Part shown: positions 23,101 through 38,100 of the stretch, in pieces
Position numbering within the stretch: the first letter of the stretch is position 1
How the letters are laid out: every line of letters begins with the position of its first letter
Source of the DNA: Ignelater luminosus
Lineage: Eukaryota; Arthropoda; Insecta; Coleoptera; Elateridae
NCBI GenBank assembly: GCA_011009095.1
Contig: VTPC01003991.1
Location: 186,342 to 250,341 of the forward strand
Length of the DNA stretch: 64,000 nt
Reading direction: 5' to 3'
Program-made: the position numbers and the translations under genes
The notes under the pieces: model-generated
The model's input: only the letters and a program-made list of their open reading frames with translations
Database searches by the model: none
What the model was told of the DNA's origin: nothing

Positions 23101-26100
23101 ACATGCTTGTTACTCTAAGGTGTCTACAATTTTACATAGTTTTGTGTTTGATATCCTTATTGGAGGCACAGAAAGGAGGGGTAAGGGTAGCTCACTACCC
23201 TAAAGAAAATTGTTACGCCACTGAAAAATTAACAAATGTCTCTATTTCTGAAACTAACAATTGATTTGGCAGTTTTTTCATGGTATGTGTTTTCAAGTAA
23301 AATTAAATTTTTCAAAATCTCTCAAATTCAGCGGCCTATAGTAAGGTTACACATACATTGTCTTAAAAAGAGGATGCAATTGAAGCAGTCATTGTTAAAA
23401 GGGGGGTATGTGCAAAATTTCAAATTACTGTGAAACATTTGTAAATTCTTTTCTTTGTTTAACAGAGAGTAGTAAAATCAATTTGTAGAACAGTCAGGAG
23501 ACAACTGTCATCAATAAAGTCATAAAAAATTTTCCTTTTCTTTTTGTTAGGCAGTTTTTTTAACTTTATCAACAATTTGATTTTTGTTACATATCCCCTT
23601 TTAACAATGACCGCTTCAATTATTTGCATCATCTTCCCCAATATAGAAATTAAGCCTATTTTGCCATATTAACTTTTTCCATAAAGTGCACCATTTCAGA
23701 GATGCAAGAATTCAAATTTAATTTAAAATCTCTTGTTTTAATTAAACTTTAACAATAGTTGCTAGGATTGTCGCTTGCCAAGAATATATCGAGATTACAT
23801 ATTTTACTAATGAAGGAAGAATTTAATGTTTTCGATTGTTCCGATCGATTTGAAATATAATGTAGTTTTTCAGAATGTTACAATTTTTTCAGAAACCCTT
23901 CTATTCAAATTAAGTTTGAGTTAATTGTCTTTCTTCAAAGGTTTTTGTGTTCCAATTTAGATTTTAAGATGATTGATAATAGGTCATAAATTAAAAAGCC
24001 TATTGTGTTTGATTCATGACTTGGAATGTAGGTAACTGTGCAACTCTCTTTTGTAATGCAATCATGTATGTGCAGTAAAAACTATTATATAAAGATGCAA
24101 TTTAATTATTTTAACTGCAAATAAAATTTCTCAAATTCAATGATAATAATAAATATCATCAATATTAATGTGACCACATTAACCCAACATTTTAAGACAA
24201 ATCTATTGGTAAAAACAAAAACTTAATAGCATTTGTTTATTCAAAAAACTTAATAGCATTTGCTTATTCAAACTATAGTCTCAAGTTCATTCTTTCAGGT
24301 TCTAAAACATCTTCCATAACTGTAATTTTTGAGCTTTTCTTTTTGATACCCTACAGCTCAACCAACCTCAGAAAAGCCCCGAGTGGGTGTGTATGAGGGG
24401 AGCTACATGTTGACCAAGTACACCCACATCCATCCAAAAATCTTTCGGCGAGAAACTTAAATAAAACTAAACATCACCAATAACATGTAATGGTTTTTAA
24501 GACAACTTTTTGTCAGTTAGTGTACTCAAGTAAAACTGCGCTCCTGATTGGTCGACGTTGTTTGTTATTAAAATTAGTTCGCATATTTTCCAGGGCTTTT
24601 CTGAGGTTGGTCGCGCTGTATGTTAGATTTACTGCAATTCTTCAAGTAATATTTCTATTGTATTTCCCTATACTGTACTAAAAAAATAGGGTAATGTTAT
24701 TTAAATGTGGTAAGCCTTTGAGATGCTGGATTTTTATACAGAATACAGAACCATATTAAAGTTCTGACAAAAGAAAGACATTTACTAACCATGAAAAGGC
24801 AGGAACATACAATTAAAGTTTATTTGCTAATGCTCCAGCTCATTTTCTTTTTCTAAATGTGTTTACATCGGCTGAGCACAAACAATCTAGACTGGACAGC
24901 TTTTCTTTGATGTATCAACATATGTTCATATTTGCACTTATTTGCTTGATGAGATGTTAAAGCTCACTTTTCATTAAAAAAAAATTAATCTCAAGATAAA
25001 TTTAGTAATTAATTAAATATATAGTGCAAGGAATTAAATATTACCTCCCCATATCTTTTTTTTATATGAAGTAAAAAAGAAAAAAAGGTTAATTTTGTAT
25101 TTAATCAAGGCATACTTTGATGTGAATATTTTATCCATAACTTCTCCATGTGACAGCTAACCCTTTAATTTTTTTATATTACTAGAGGGGTCAAGTGATA
25201 TCTCATTTGAAACGGCGAAATTTGACTTTGTGGGAACACACAGTTTTCATAACATAGATGTGATTATAAGAGTACAAATACTCTCACTCGCATTTTGTGA
25301 CAAATCTAGTCTGTTGAAAAACAGAAATTTATTTCTAACAAACATATAAAGAAAATGAAACACTTTCTGGATATAAAAATGAAGATATAAGCAGTGTTGT
25401 ACTGTTAAATTGTCTTGGATATATGCATTTTCCGTGTTAAAGTAGAGACATAGTATCCATCGTCACAGATCTAGACTCAAAAGTTGTCCTTTCCAGCTTC
25501 CCAATGAAATGCCACAGGATCGCCCTCGAAAAGAAATGGGTAAATCTAAAAGCAAAATATTGCCAATGTAGGATGTAGCTTTAAGTATGTGTAAAACAAA
25601 AAGATTGATGCATACTTGCAGGGGGCGCCTAAAATACCAACTTTCTCCAGTGAGTCATTGAGTGAAACGTGAATATGCACTCATTTGTGAAATAAACAAG
25701 TAACCCTTAAGCCAACAGGTGACATCAATAAATCTTGTTTGTTGGGAGTTTAAAGTTTAGGTAATTATAATTCTTTCTTGGAAGAGGTCCAGAGTATCTG
25801 TGTACGCATACTTTCCAATTCAAAACTGGATAAAACATACGTAACAAGTAAAATTGTATTTATTTACTGTTATATGAACAGGAACAAACTGTTCCCTGAT
25901 AAATGTATCATGAAGTTGAGTGAATGGCTGTATACCTCCTGTTTTATATAAGTGGGAACAGTGGACACTCACATTTGATGCACTAAATAGTTGCATGAAA
26001 ATACACAATTGTCACATATATGAAGCACTTAAAATGTCTAGGTTTACTGGCTCCCACAATGAAAGGGTTATACTTAACGTGACCGTACGTCCTGTTTTCA

Positions 26101-29100
26101 CATAATGTTTCAATGAATTTTAAATGATGAGTGTTGTCACTGGTAAAAATGTGCCAAGAGCTGACTGTGAACTGCCTTATGATTTCAAGTTTAGTATGTT
26201 TGTTTATTTTAGTTTATTTTTAAAGATTGTTGTTCTTACAAAATTAGAATAAATTCAATGCATTGTTTAAGTACCTACTTATTTAAACATTTTAGATGCT
26301 TATAAATAGAGCTTCAGAGCATGTGACAATGGTAATTAGCAAAAATGTACTTTTTATTTCATTGTTGATTGGATGTGGCAATGTCTTAAAAGAGGTTATA
26401 ACGCGCTCGAAATTTAAACATGCATGCAATGTGAGAATATAAGTTTTATAGAAATTTTTTAGATCAAATAACAAATAATAAAATATGTAATAAGATATAA
26501 TTAACTAAAGTATTTAAGATTTTTTGGTTATTTTTTTTTTCCTTTATTTTCGAAAAAATTAAAAATTTTTTCTAATAATTTTTTGCTTTTGGTAACTAAC
26601 AACGCCGTTCTCATCTTTGCCTAAAATTTGTAATATACCAGTGTATTTAATTTTTTTGTATATCACCTTTCTTTGTTTTCCCAGTACATACAAAAACATA
26701 TTTTTTCCCAATGTTTTTAAATGAATGATTCGACGACCATCGATATCATTAAATGTATCAGTATTAATGGTTACTTGAGCATTTACGTTAATTGTAAGGT
26801 TAGGTGACACGAACTTTTCAGGATTGTTTTTTAATTTATTTGCTAATGCAACCTGTTGCAGTCTTTTCTTGTATTTTTTTTGTGTTACTCTTTTACCTTT
26901 CCAATGAAATATTTTTTTAGTGTGTTTTAATGTTTTTGACTCTGACATTTCGGCAAACACATGTGAAAAGACGATAACTTGTGAGTGTTTGCGCAATGTT
27001 TAAGATTTTGAGTGAAACAGAGTTACTGTAAATATATCTCCGTCTTTTTCGCTTTATTGCGACGTTGTCTGATCTAAATGCTACGGAAATCAAACGAGCC
27101 AGTGCACACATTTGATACTTGCAGTATCGGTGGTACTACCTTAATTTGCATATCAAAGAGCAGTTGATAGTAGCTGCATAGAATTAGGTAGTGTCACAGC
27201 TCAAGTTAAAAAAACTTAGTATGATCTTTAATAAAATTTTGTATCAATCCACACTTTTTTATATTGAGCATCTTAAGAAAGTAGATCGCCAATATTATTT
27301 TTTGTCAGAGTGTTTTGATTCTTTAAATAGAACCATTGGTTTGCCATTGCCATCTAAAACTTGCACTGGAAATCTGCAAGTGTAAAAATTCAGAATTCCA
27401 AAATCAATATGAACATACTGCAGAACATGGGTATGTGAGAGTCAAGAAAAACCAACAAGAATGTTGAATATAAATAGTAATTCAGAAAAATAATAGAGAA
27501 ATAAAGAAACACAAAAAAAAAAGAATAAAATGATAGCATAAAAGTAGAATTTGAATCAAACAAAATTAGATTTGGAGATTCAGAAAGAAAAGAAATGAGA
27601 AAATATAAATAAAACCAAAAACAGAATACAACATGTAGAACAGTAAAAAAAATGGTCAAGGGAAAGAGAACAAGTACAAAAAAGAAAAGACAAGAGATGA
27701 GATCAAAATGAAGAACAAAGAAAAAAATGAGACAGAAAAAAAAAAAGAAAAAGGAAAGCCTTAGAGTAGAATAAGAGAGAAAAGAGAAAGAAGGTACTTG
27801 GATAAAATAAACAATTGTAAATAAAAGAAGATTGAAGAAAAAAACAGGTAGAAAAGAACCAAAAGAGAACAGAATGGGAAAAACATAAAAGAGAGAAACA
27901 GCCAACTCTTTTAACTCCAGTTTTATACCATCTAGTAAGTGTTATGTCACAAGTTGAAAAGTCGGTAATTCTGTATTGAACTAGCAATTTTGGTATTTTC
28001 AATCTCAATCATCACTATTAGTAGAAAATAGTATCGGGATAAAAACCATGACTTAAAAAATAAAAAGATCGTTATTTTTATTTAAATCAATTTATACATT
28101 TGGTAATTAACATCTTTTCTCACATGAAATGGCATAACTATGTTTCTTTTTCTCTCATTTCTAATGAACATCTCACTCATCTACTTACTACTAATACTAT
28201 TTTATTTCCTAACTAATTTATCACGTTTATTACTCAGACGAAACAGTTACACAATATAAGTTCAAAACTTATTAAAACTTACCTGGATGTACTGTTTCTA
28301 CATTGGTTTTAAAAACCTTGAAGAATCAGTTTCAACACATTACTTAACCAACTACTTAATAAAAGCAACAATTGAATTGATTATTTAGATTGTAACCTTA
28401 AAATAGACAGTCCAATTAGTTGCAAGTTTTCAATTTTAATCTTTCTTTGATTGTTAATTTGAAAATTTGTTATTTTTTAGTTATATCGAATGCTCAACAT
28501 ATAGAATTAAATTAAATTTAAAAAGATTATGTAAACAAATAAATCCTTCATGAGTGAATTGTGGTTATTAATCAAAAGATCAAAGTTTATATTTCTGGGA
28601 CTATTAAAAACGTAATTATAATAAAAAAATAAAGCGCATGTAAACAGTTAAAGGTCATTTATAACATGATAACTTCCTTTATCAAAAATAAAAAAGCAAC
28701 ATTTCTTTGCTTTTCTTAAAAAATTTGCACATAAACACTCATCAAATTAATATTACAAGAAAGCAACTAATACAAGAAAAAAAACTTTTGGAAACTTACC
28801 TTTCTCGCTTTCTTAAAGGCACAATGTTTATAAAGGTAACTGTCCTTATTCACAGTAAATAACATTTTTGAATCTGTAGAATTAAATTTACACTGAGTTT
28901 CATCTGACACATCATAACCTGGATGTTCAGTCTGATTACGTTCAGGTGGTGATCGCTCATTCAATTTCTTTTCTAATTCTTCCAAAGGATTAACATCTTT
29001 CATTTCATTGCTGCCACTGCTACTTGGTTCTTCCGGACCATTTTGTTCCAAACGCTTGTTCTGTTCATCTTTTCTTGTATCATTATCATGTCTGTTACCT

Positions 29101-32100
29101 TTATCCGCATTCAGTTTCATTTTAAATCGAAGATTACGATTTAGATATACAGGTGAACGTGGTATTTTATTATCTGTACTAGTACAGTCGGCATATCTTT
29201 CTTTATAAGAGCTCCATTTTTTTGCCTCCTCCACCTTTTTTGGATCTTCAGATTCTGTATCAAGCAACTCTATCGTCATTTTACAATCTCGTTTGTAAAT
29301 AAATATTCTAAAGCAATTCTCTTCTTGTACAGCAATTTCTGCTGCACGTTGATAAGCCAATTCTAAATGTAACCTTCTATGAGCAGTTGCGCATGGACCA
29401 CCAGCTGCACCTTTTTTATGTTCTTTCTGGAATAATTCCATGCAACCAATAGCAGTTCGTTCGGTAACACAATGTTGAAGTTGTCTAACTGCATACTGTA
29501 CCACTTTATCAAAAGTGAAAGCTATGTAGGCATGAATACCAAACATCTCCCTCAATGTATCTTCATAAGCATTTGAGTCCATATTGCCATCAAGTAGGTT
29601 TTTAACCATATCCAAAAAAGCAGGATAATAATCTTCAATTTCAATCTGGGGCTTCGGTTTTAACCTTAAGGCAATGGCTGTGCTTTCTTTACGAGATAAA
29701 CGCTCTGTAACTTCCTCACGTGCTAACACAAGAGCTCGTTCGTACATTTTGGCAAGACGTTCACATAAGATAGCGTGGAGCCTTAGGAATATGTACCAGT
29801 TGTTGTTTGCCATAAACAGCGTGTATGCCTCATCCTGGAAATAAAGAAAAGTTATAAGAATAAATAAAGAGCTAATCTTAAGATTACTAACATTAGTAAT
29901 AAAAATATAACAATTTATAAGAAACTTGCCCGAGTTTTAGATCTATATTCTGGATGTTTGTGGGCACATTTTTACATGTTGTTCAGTAAGTCCTTAATAT
30001 GATTGGAACACCACTACACTGCAGCAAAATGATATCAGTAACAAACATGTATCATAATTTACAGAATCTTAACAGTGACAATCATGATTGGCAAGAATTA
30101 AATTGTGAAAAAACATAGTCTCGGAACTAAACATAAATCTAAAGTGGGAAGTTTGATCTTATTTCATTGTTTTGAATTATGAAATAACTTATTTGCATAA
30201 TCACCTCATGACCCAAACACATCCAGAATCAAATACATGTAGCTTTGGCATTTAACATTTTTGCTTTTGTTATTTAAATCGATGGTAAAGACTACAGATC
30301 TTGTCAACAAATCTTAAATATTATTCTTCAAAATTCTTTGTTAAGACTGGAGGAAAAAAATACTTCGTTAAATTCGTGCAACTGTTAGAAAGAATAGAAT
30401 AATAAATGCCTGTGTAGCAATCTTCAATTATTAAGACTTACAAAAAAAAAATCTTAACTTGGAACTTGCATTTGTTATTGCATCTGGCTTGTACTAATTC
30501 ATAATCATTACATGAATTAGTTTAGATCTAAGATGCTTTTACAAGTAAAAAAGTCAATTACCGGATCACTGGTTTGTGCATACAGAGGAACTTTTACATC
30601 CTCTTCTTTAATATCCATGGCTTCATTAAACCCTTTTATATCTGATGCTTCTCCATCTGAAGCTGCTCTTGCAGGAGATTTTCCCGGACTGGATCCCTCA
30701 ACCTTTGGTTTCATATCGGCAAGACTTGAATTACTGTTAGGACTTTCATCACCTGCTTCTTCCTTTTCATCTAAACAAAAAAAGCAAAATTAATTCCATA
30801 AATTTAAATGACATTTCCTTAACCTACCATCTTCTTCCCTTTCATCATCACTAAGTTGTTGTCTAGGATGGAAAAATAAATCTGGCACAAACTGCCTTAA
30901 AATATGTTTAATTCTTCTTTTCTCGCCTTTCTGAATGCCAGTCTGCCGTTTTACATGATGTATGAGCAAGTTAGCAGCATCGTCCAAAATTGTTCGATCT
31001 CTATAAGGAATTATCAAATGTGGCTCCATAGACTCACTGCCTCCTTCTTCATTCTGCTCATGCCGCTAAAATATTTTCAAATATTATAATCAACAATTAT
31101 TACCACATTACAAAACCCTTACCTCATCAAACAAAGTTTCAATTTCATTAAATAAACTTTTAGATCTTAAAGCTTTAACATCATTTTGTTTGAAATTAAT
31201 TCCTTGATGATCTAAACTCTTTAAATAATACTTTTCATTTTGCTCTCTCCAAATTTTATTGAAACCTTTTTGAGCTTCTCTCCACTCTTCTTCTTTAGCT
31301 TTAAGCCTTCGTAATACAACAGGGACGGCAACAGCAGGATTTCTCTTCAAACCATCAATGATGTCTTGAGCTTTATCACCATAAATACGTTTCAACGCTC
31401 TCTGATGTAATACAGGAGAATTACCACCTAAACAATCATCTAACCTAAATCTTGACATTTCATCAGGACTCATTCTTCCAAGTTTCTTTTGCACACCCTC
31501 CAACACACGGATTGTCGATGCATTTGTTTCGATGACAACATCCAATTCAAATCGTTCATCTTCACATCGATACATATATTCTTCATATTGTGTTTTACGG
31601 GAACTTACAAACGTACTGTCTTCTGACCATGTTGGAAATGAAACCCACTGATCATTTAAAACTTCCTTGCAAAGTTGTGTTCGACCAGAACATTTCTGTG
31701 GTTCCTTTAAAAACAAAAGGACAATTAAAATATTTTGTAATAAAAAAATGTAAATAAAGATATCCAATTATAAAACTTTAGATAATAATTTAAAAAATCG
31801 AATCATTCCATACCTGTGACGATGGTATTACACAATAACTGGCTCCTAATCGTTTTGCTGTAGCCAGATCGATATCGATGGCATGATCCCCTTGTGGTCG
31901 TTCCACTCGAGTAACATTATATGGCACTGGTTCGTTTTCTCCTTGTCCCAAGAACTCCCTAAACCACCTTAACAACTCTGGGAATTTTCCCAAAAATGGA
32001 GTGACAAGTTGAACAAGTTCGCTTTTCGACACAATTTCCTGATTAAATAGTGTGAGACATCTCAAAAAATTGTTATAAACTTCTGGCGATCTTAATGCTT

Positions 32101-35100
32101 TTCGCACCTTATCAAAAAAGGCATAGTCGTTCAATGTACCATACTTCCCTGCCTCAGCCAATGTAACATCTCGACAAGATGTCATTTTGTGCTTTTTAGG
32201 TGGCGGCGCATCTCTGTGCAAAAGACTAGGATATGGCGGCGAACGCTTAATTTGGCTGGAAATGTGTCCAGGTTTGTGTGAAATGTTGCGTTCCAACATA
32301 TGATCTCGATAAGGTTGTTTAGTAGGTTGCTTTTTAGCAAGACTGGGATGTTCTGACAATGGTGGAGGAGATGTGTGACTAGTGGCATCAGGTAAAAATT
32401 GACCAAACTCTGCTAGTAAATCGCTCTGATTCTCAAATAGTTTAGCTACTTGACTGTACACTTCTTGTTCAGTTAAATGTTTTCCTGCTCCACCACCACT
32501 AGATGACTCTTTTAATGTTCGCTGTTCTTTCTGATAAGTATGCAAGATTTCCAGAAAACGTTTGTATTTCTCAGGTTGACCTTGGAAACGATTCTGAAAA
32601 AAATTACATAATTTTATTGCTTTTATTTCATAGAAAACTAATGCACAGATGCATCATTAGAAACCATAAAATTCCATTTAAAGCATAATTTAGTAGTTAA
32701 AAAACCATCAACATATTGATAAAATATAACTGGATTGAAAATGCAATTGTATGATGTTGTAAAAAGCTACGAGTCCCAGATATTTCATTTTCTTTTCTGT
32801 GTTGACAAGTAGTCATTGTGATAGTTTGTGAATATCTGTTACTGTCGTATTTTTCTAGTTTTAGAGCTACTTTTGGTTTAGCCTGGAATAAAACATTATC
32901 TGATTCATGAATATTCCAACATGACATTTCAGTTTTCCAAAACCATTATCATTCATTTTTTTCTCTATACATATAGATACAAGATTTTATCATGCTTCAA
33001 TAGCGTGCAAGAAATGTTAAATAAAAAATCGTTGTTGGTTTTATTTTGATTTTATTTTTAAATCAATTAGTAAATTAGTGCATGTGCACTTCTTACACTC
33101 AAATTCAAGAACAGACTCGCCCTTTTTTGTGATTTACTACTATTTAAAACATTTCTAATCAAAGATGAGCTAAACTCACATGTCATGCAAAAAATCTGAT
33201 GATGTTAATACATAATTTTCCTTTACCATAAATTTTACATGGAAGTTAACCACCAACATAATCTAATTCTAATGAAGTAGATTTACATCTCACATAATTA
33301 ATAATAATTCGTATCTTTCCTTATATGATTCAGAATGATTCTATTATCAAAGTAAATAATCAATATTATGTACTAAACTAAATAATATATGTGTTTCACA
33401 ATATTATATAACTTGCAGTGTGCAAGTTCAATTGAGCATTTTATGCTGACTTCGGCAATGTGCCATGATACTAAAAAACTAGTTTCGTGCTGTTTTGTTT
33501 GCTTAATATCTGAGACTCAAGCACATTTCTCAAGCTCCATTGAACATTGACAAACTGGTTCAACATACAGAGTTTCCCAGAAAATATGGAATACAGTTAC
33601 CATCTTTCTACACTGGCTAGCTCTCAATTAGAGCTAAGTAGTAAGCAAAAATAATAATTGTATTTTAAGCGAAAGCGGGAGCAAAGCAAAAAGAGGCAAC
33701 ATGGGTGTGGTGTTTCATGTTTTCCGAGACACCCTGTATATGAACAAATTTTGAGTTACTACTCAATTACAAACAAATAAGTCTTGCTTTGTCAATTCTC
33801 AAGCTCTTCCCTAAAATATTAAATCCAGTAATGATAAGTAAGTTGTATTGAAAATATTACGCTACCAATACCAAAGGTGAGTTTTTAACCCTTAATTTGC
33901 TTCAGATTAGTTCTAAAAAATTAACTACCATTATAATTAATTACTAATGCAGTTACTGTTTACAAGTTAGTAGGATCTTAACGGGAGAGCTGCCTGAAAC
34001 AGACAAATAAACAAATCTATAATAATTAACCAAAAAGCAAGTAGTTTACAGTTGCAAACAACACTAAACTTAAACAATCAAGCAGCATCATATTCACTGT
34101 TAGTTTAACACAATCAATAAAACTTTAGCTTTCTTATTATCAAGAATCCTAACATATAATTATTAAACATTATTAATAATCTCAGACTGTCAAGATCATT
34201 GGTTTTGTGTAATCATCATCAGGTTCATTGTTTCTTATGGACGCCATATTTGAAATTTACGTCATTTGATGGGATGACTTACCAAGTAAGTTTCACTTAT
34301 CGTCCGCATCACTCACAACGCTTGTTTCACATAAAACGTCATTAATGACGTCACTAATGGTGGCTCACTTCGTCCACAGTCTGTAAGTACAAATTCAAGA
34401 CGAGGTGTGGACGGCAAACAATATGGCATTTAAAGATAAGTTATAAAAAACATGCTGGTGTATTGGCAAAGCGCGTTTGTTTAAGAGCGAGTCCGAGTTG
34501 ATGTTCCTAGCGCTCAATGGCAGTCATGCTTCCTGTCATTTGCTCACAAACTCGTTCTACTAGTTTTTGCTCGCAACATTTGCAAGCTAGTGGAACAGGA
34601 GAGGCAATCATAGGGCGCAAGCAACGCGGACGATAAGTGGAACAATCTATAGTTAACTTGATTTAAAACAGATATTTTAAAAAATTAAAAATTTATGATG
34701 ATCTGTTTCTGATAACATTTGAATCATCCTGTATATTTAGCAAAAAGTATTGATTTTTCCATTTATTTTTTCACGAGATGTGCTGTTTAGAATAATCAAG
34801 ATACTTTGAAATATTTCGAACTTAAATGTTCAATGTCAAAACCTAATGTCTGTAATATCTAAAAGGCAATATATAACACTGAGATGAAGTTTTTTTGTTC
34901 CTGCAAGGTGTCTGGTATTTTACAAATCTCCCTGATTAAACGTCTAAACATTTATATTCTAGAACAGAGAATCTCTTGGTACACATTGATTCTTGGGACA
35001 CCTTGTATAAAACATTATGTCAGCATTAGGCAAGAGCATGCAAATTTTAAATATTAGTGCTATAAATAACATTTTGGACATGGAGTATGTGTGTTTTAAT

Positions 35101-38100
35101 AGAGTTTCACAGAATAAGGGTAGCAGTCCTATGGTTAGACTTCTCCCCCCAATTCTGTTACTAAGCAATGCAGGCAAGTGACTTGGAAGCCAAATACAAA
35201 TTTAGCTTTATAGCTACCAAGCCAATTGGAGTTACAGAAATTAGAGGTGATAACAATAATATAACTTTGAAAAACCAGCAAAGACAGAGGACAGCTTTAA
35301 TTATTTCTGCAACCAGTCTTTTTGACAATGAAAATTATTATTTTAAAAATTGTCTACTAGCAAAAATAAACTGAGAATGCTTTCTGTATTTTGTCTTTGT
35401 TGCTGCTGTTATATGGAATTATATTAATAGCATTGTTTAACCACAGAAATTATCAATGTTCAGTAAAATTTTAGGCAATCAGCATGAACCAGAAATGACA
35501 ACAATCTTTTTATTTCAATGGAACAGCCTCTATTTAGATAAAGCTTTTGTTTACATATTCATTTATTATGAAGATATTAATTAAAACAATTATTTGCAAC
35601 TTATGTACATTAGTCATTGTGAAAACAGACAAAAAAAAAAGAAAATTGTTAGGGTACAAATGATTGGCAGAAGCTGTGAATAACAAAACAACAACTCTGG
35701 CATATTTAAATCTTTTAAATAATGAGATTATTCCAGTCATTCAAGCAAAAATGAGGTTTCAGCAAAGTGGGGCACCTCCTCATTATGCTCACATGTTAAA
35801 TCAAATGTTTATTAGAAATAGGTACTATACTCTATTCCAAATCTACCCAAATGGTCAAAATTAATATGTGGCAATACAGAAAAAAAAATTTTATTTTTGG
35901 CGCTCTTGAATCTAAAGTTGCAGTGAATGCAAAATGCTCATTTCCTTAGAAACATTAATTCATTTATAGAATACATAACCTTGACATAATTATTTTTTTA
36001 ACAGATGGCGACACTAGAAACTTTTGTTACTAAATAGCACATTTATAAAATAATAATAACATTATACAGGATTGTCTTTTATTGATTTTGACATTTACTG
36101 TTCAGATAGATTTGGAATAAAGTATAAGTCAAAAAGGTTATATCATATGATATTCCAGACCTCAATCCACTCAAATTTTTTCTTGGGAAATATTTGAAAT
36201 CTCAAGTTTATTATAAATGACCAAATAATCTACAATGCCTAAAAATTGATTATGGATGAAATAGCTAGAAAATGTTTTGTGAATAGACCCACTTATTGTC
36301 AAGAAGTAAAGTAATGGATGTTTTAAACATTTTAGAAGAAATTTTGTTTTCATTGTTCTGTATTGTTTTTTCCTGTTTTCATGTGTTGCTAGATAATCAA
36401 GTTGCAAAGATAAAACAGGTTTTGACTTAACATTTACATACTTATTATGCATAAAAAAAGAACAATTAGAAACTTTTGTAGTATAATAGGGATTGTGTAA
36501 AACTAGTCCTTAACCTAGAGCTTTGAATCACCCTGTATAAATATCAAATTACAGATAAGACGCTCCTGAAATATGATTGTTATGGCTACTGCTTTAGATT
36601 TTATGACTAATAACTTTTGGCTACTTTCCAGTTTCTATGTACGATTCACCTGCCATGTATTATTTACAACTTGCACTAAAGTTCAATCGCATCTTTTTCA
36701 TCAAAGCGATTCAAAGGAAATACAAATTATTCAAATAGCAGGTGCTACTCAGAAATTCAACTCTAAAGAAAATTTCTTAAGAGTTGTGATACAAGATGGG
36801 TGCTTGTAGAGTTACTATTGATGATAAAAATAAAAATAAATAATGCACTTCATTGAAGCTATATGCACATTCTATTGTTTATTAAAAATGGTTTAATATC
36901 AACTAGAACATTGTCATTGGTATATTAAAAAGCAATTCATAAAACTATCAAGTCCTTGCTACCATACATTTCTACCCATATACCCATATTTGTCAAAAAG
37001 ATGTTCGGCTTCTAGAAAAATCGAGTCTTGTTTTTTAGCAAAAAAAAAATTAAAATAAACTACAGGAGAAATAATTAAGAAAGATACCCATGTGATAAAT
37101 GACACCATTATACTTTGTGCACATGGTATTTGCAAACAGACTTGTGAGATTGTTGACATTGTAAACATTAAAAGGTTATGTTTTATTATTTTTATGTCAT
37201 CCTCATCATTTCATTAAAACGGAACTAAAATTAAATAAAAATAAAATTTCTTATTTTGAAAATAATTTAGGATGAATTATATCTTTGTTCTAGAAGACAT
37301 TAAACTTTAATACAAATTATTTGAGTTTTCAAAAAACAATGTAGACATCATAAAAGTATTTACAACTAAATTTAAATTTAAATGTTGTGTATGTCATTGA
37401 TCACTTGGGTATCTCACTTAATTAATTCTCCTAAAGTATACTGTGTCACTGTGGCAACCCAAATTACTGGGCAATATTTTGTTTGTTTCCCCCTCAGTGC
37501 ATATGTAATAGGAAAACTTTCAAGATTGATAGCAAATTGCATTTGGTGATGAAATTAATTAAAATATGATGTAAGAGACAATAAAAAGAAATATATGTAA
37601 ACACACTTAATTAATACTAAATAAGAATGAGACAAAAATTGCTTAGCTCTTCGCATTTTTAATTAACAAAAATTAGTATGTATCACAGATTATAATTTAT
37701 TAGCCAATATAGAACAGTATCAATTATTTTTTCCTATGTATGTCAACAAAACTTGGTTAAAGAATGGTACAACACAACAAATGATAAATCAATAAAATTA
37801 CAATAACTTTTAAATATAAAATTAACTGTTTCATAATAATTTAATAAAATGCTATATCCACCAATATTAGTTATTCTTTCTTATGGGAATGAAGCAGACA
37901 CACTTTATAATAATTAACTTTTATATACAAAACACATAACAGAAGAATAATAATTGTTTGTTAATGAAATATGAACTGACTAAATGAATTTTTTAAATGC
38001 ATGTCTGTATCACAATATTATACCCTCATTAAATCATTGTGGTGCAGCAGCATATCATATTTTTTTGCACTTTTAATGAGCTCGAGCACATGAGATAGAT

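Larger units (their letters stand above)
17380..28799. other. Sin3A last intron (11.4 kb) with transposon debris
   Basis: It separates the penultimate and last coding exons. It contains the DUF4817-type element, a large foldback, a TA-flanked MITE, a smaller inverted repeat, a MULE-like open frame and a purine-rich tract, all listed separately. A short direct repeat (CTTAATAGCATTTG twice) lies at about 24,222-24,265. No further convincing host exon was seen. Confidence 0.6.

Noticed and set aside
27390..28008. 171- and 101-codon minus-strand frames rich in Phe/Leu/Ser that look like membrane proteins
   Set aside because: They are by-products of the A/G-rich tract on the opposite strand.
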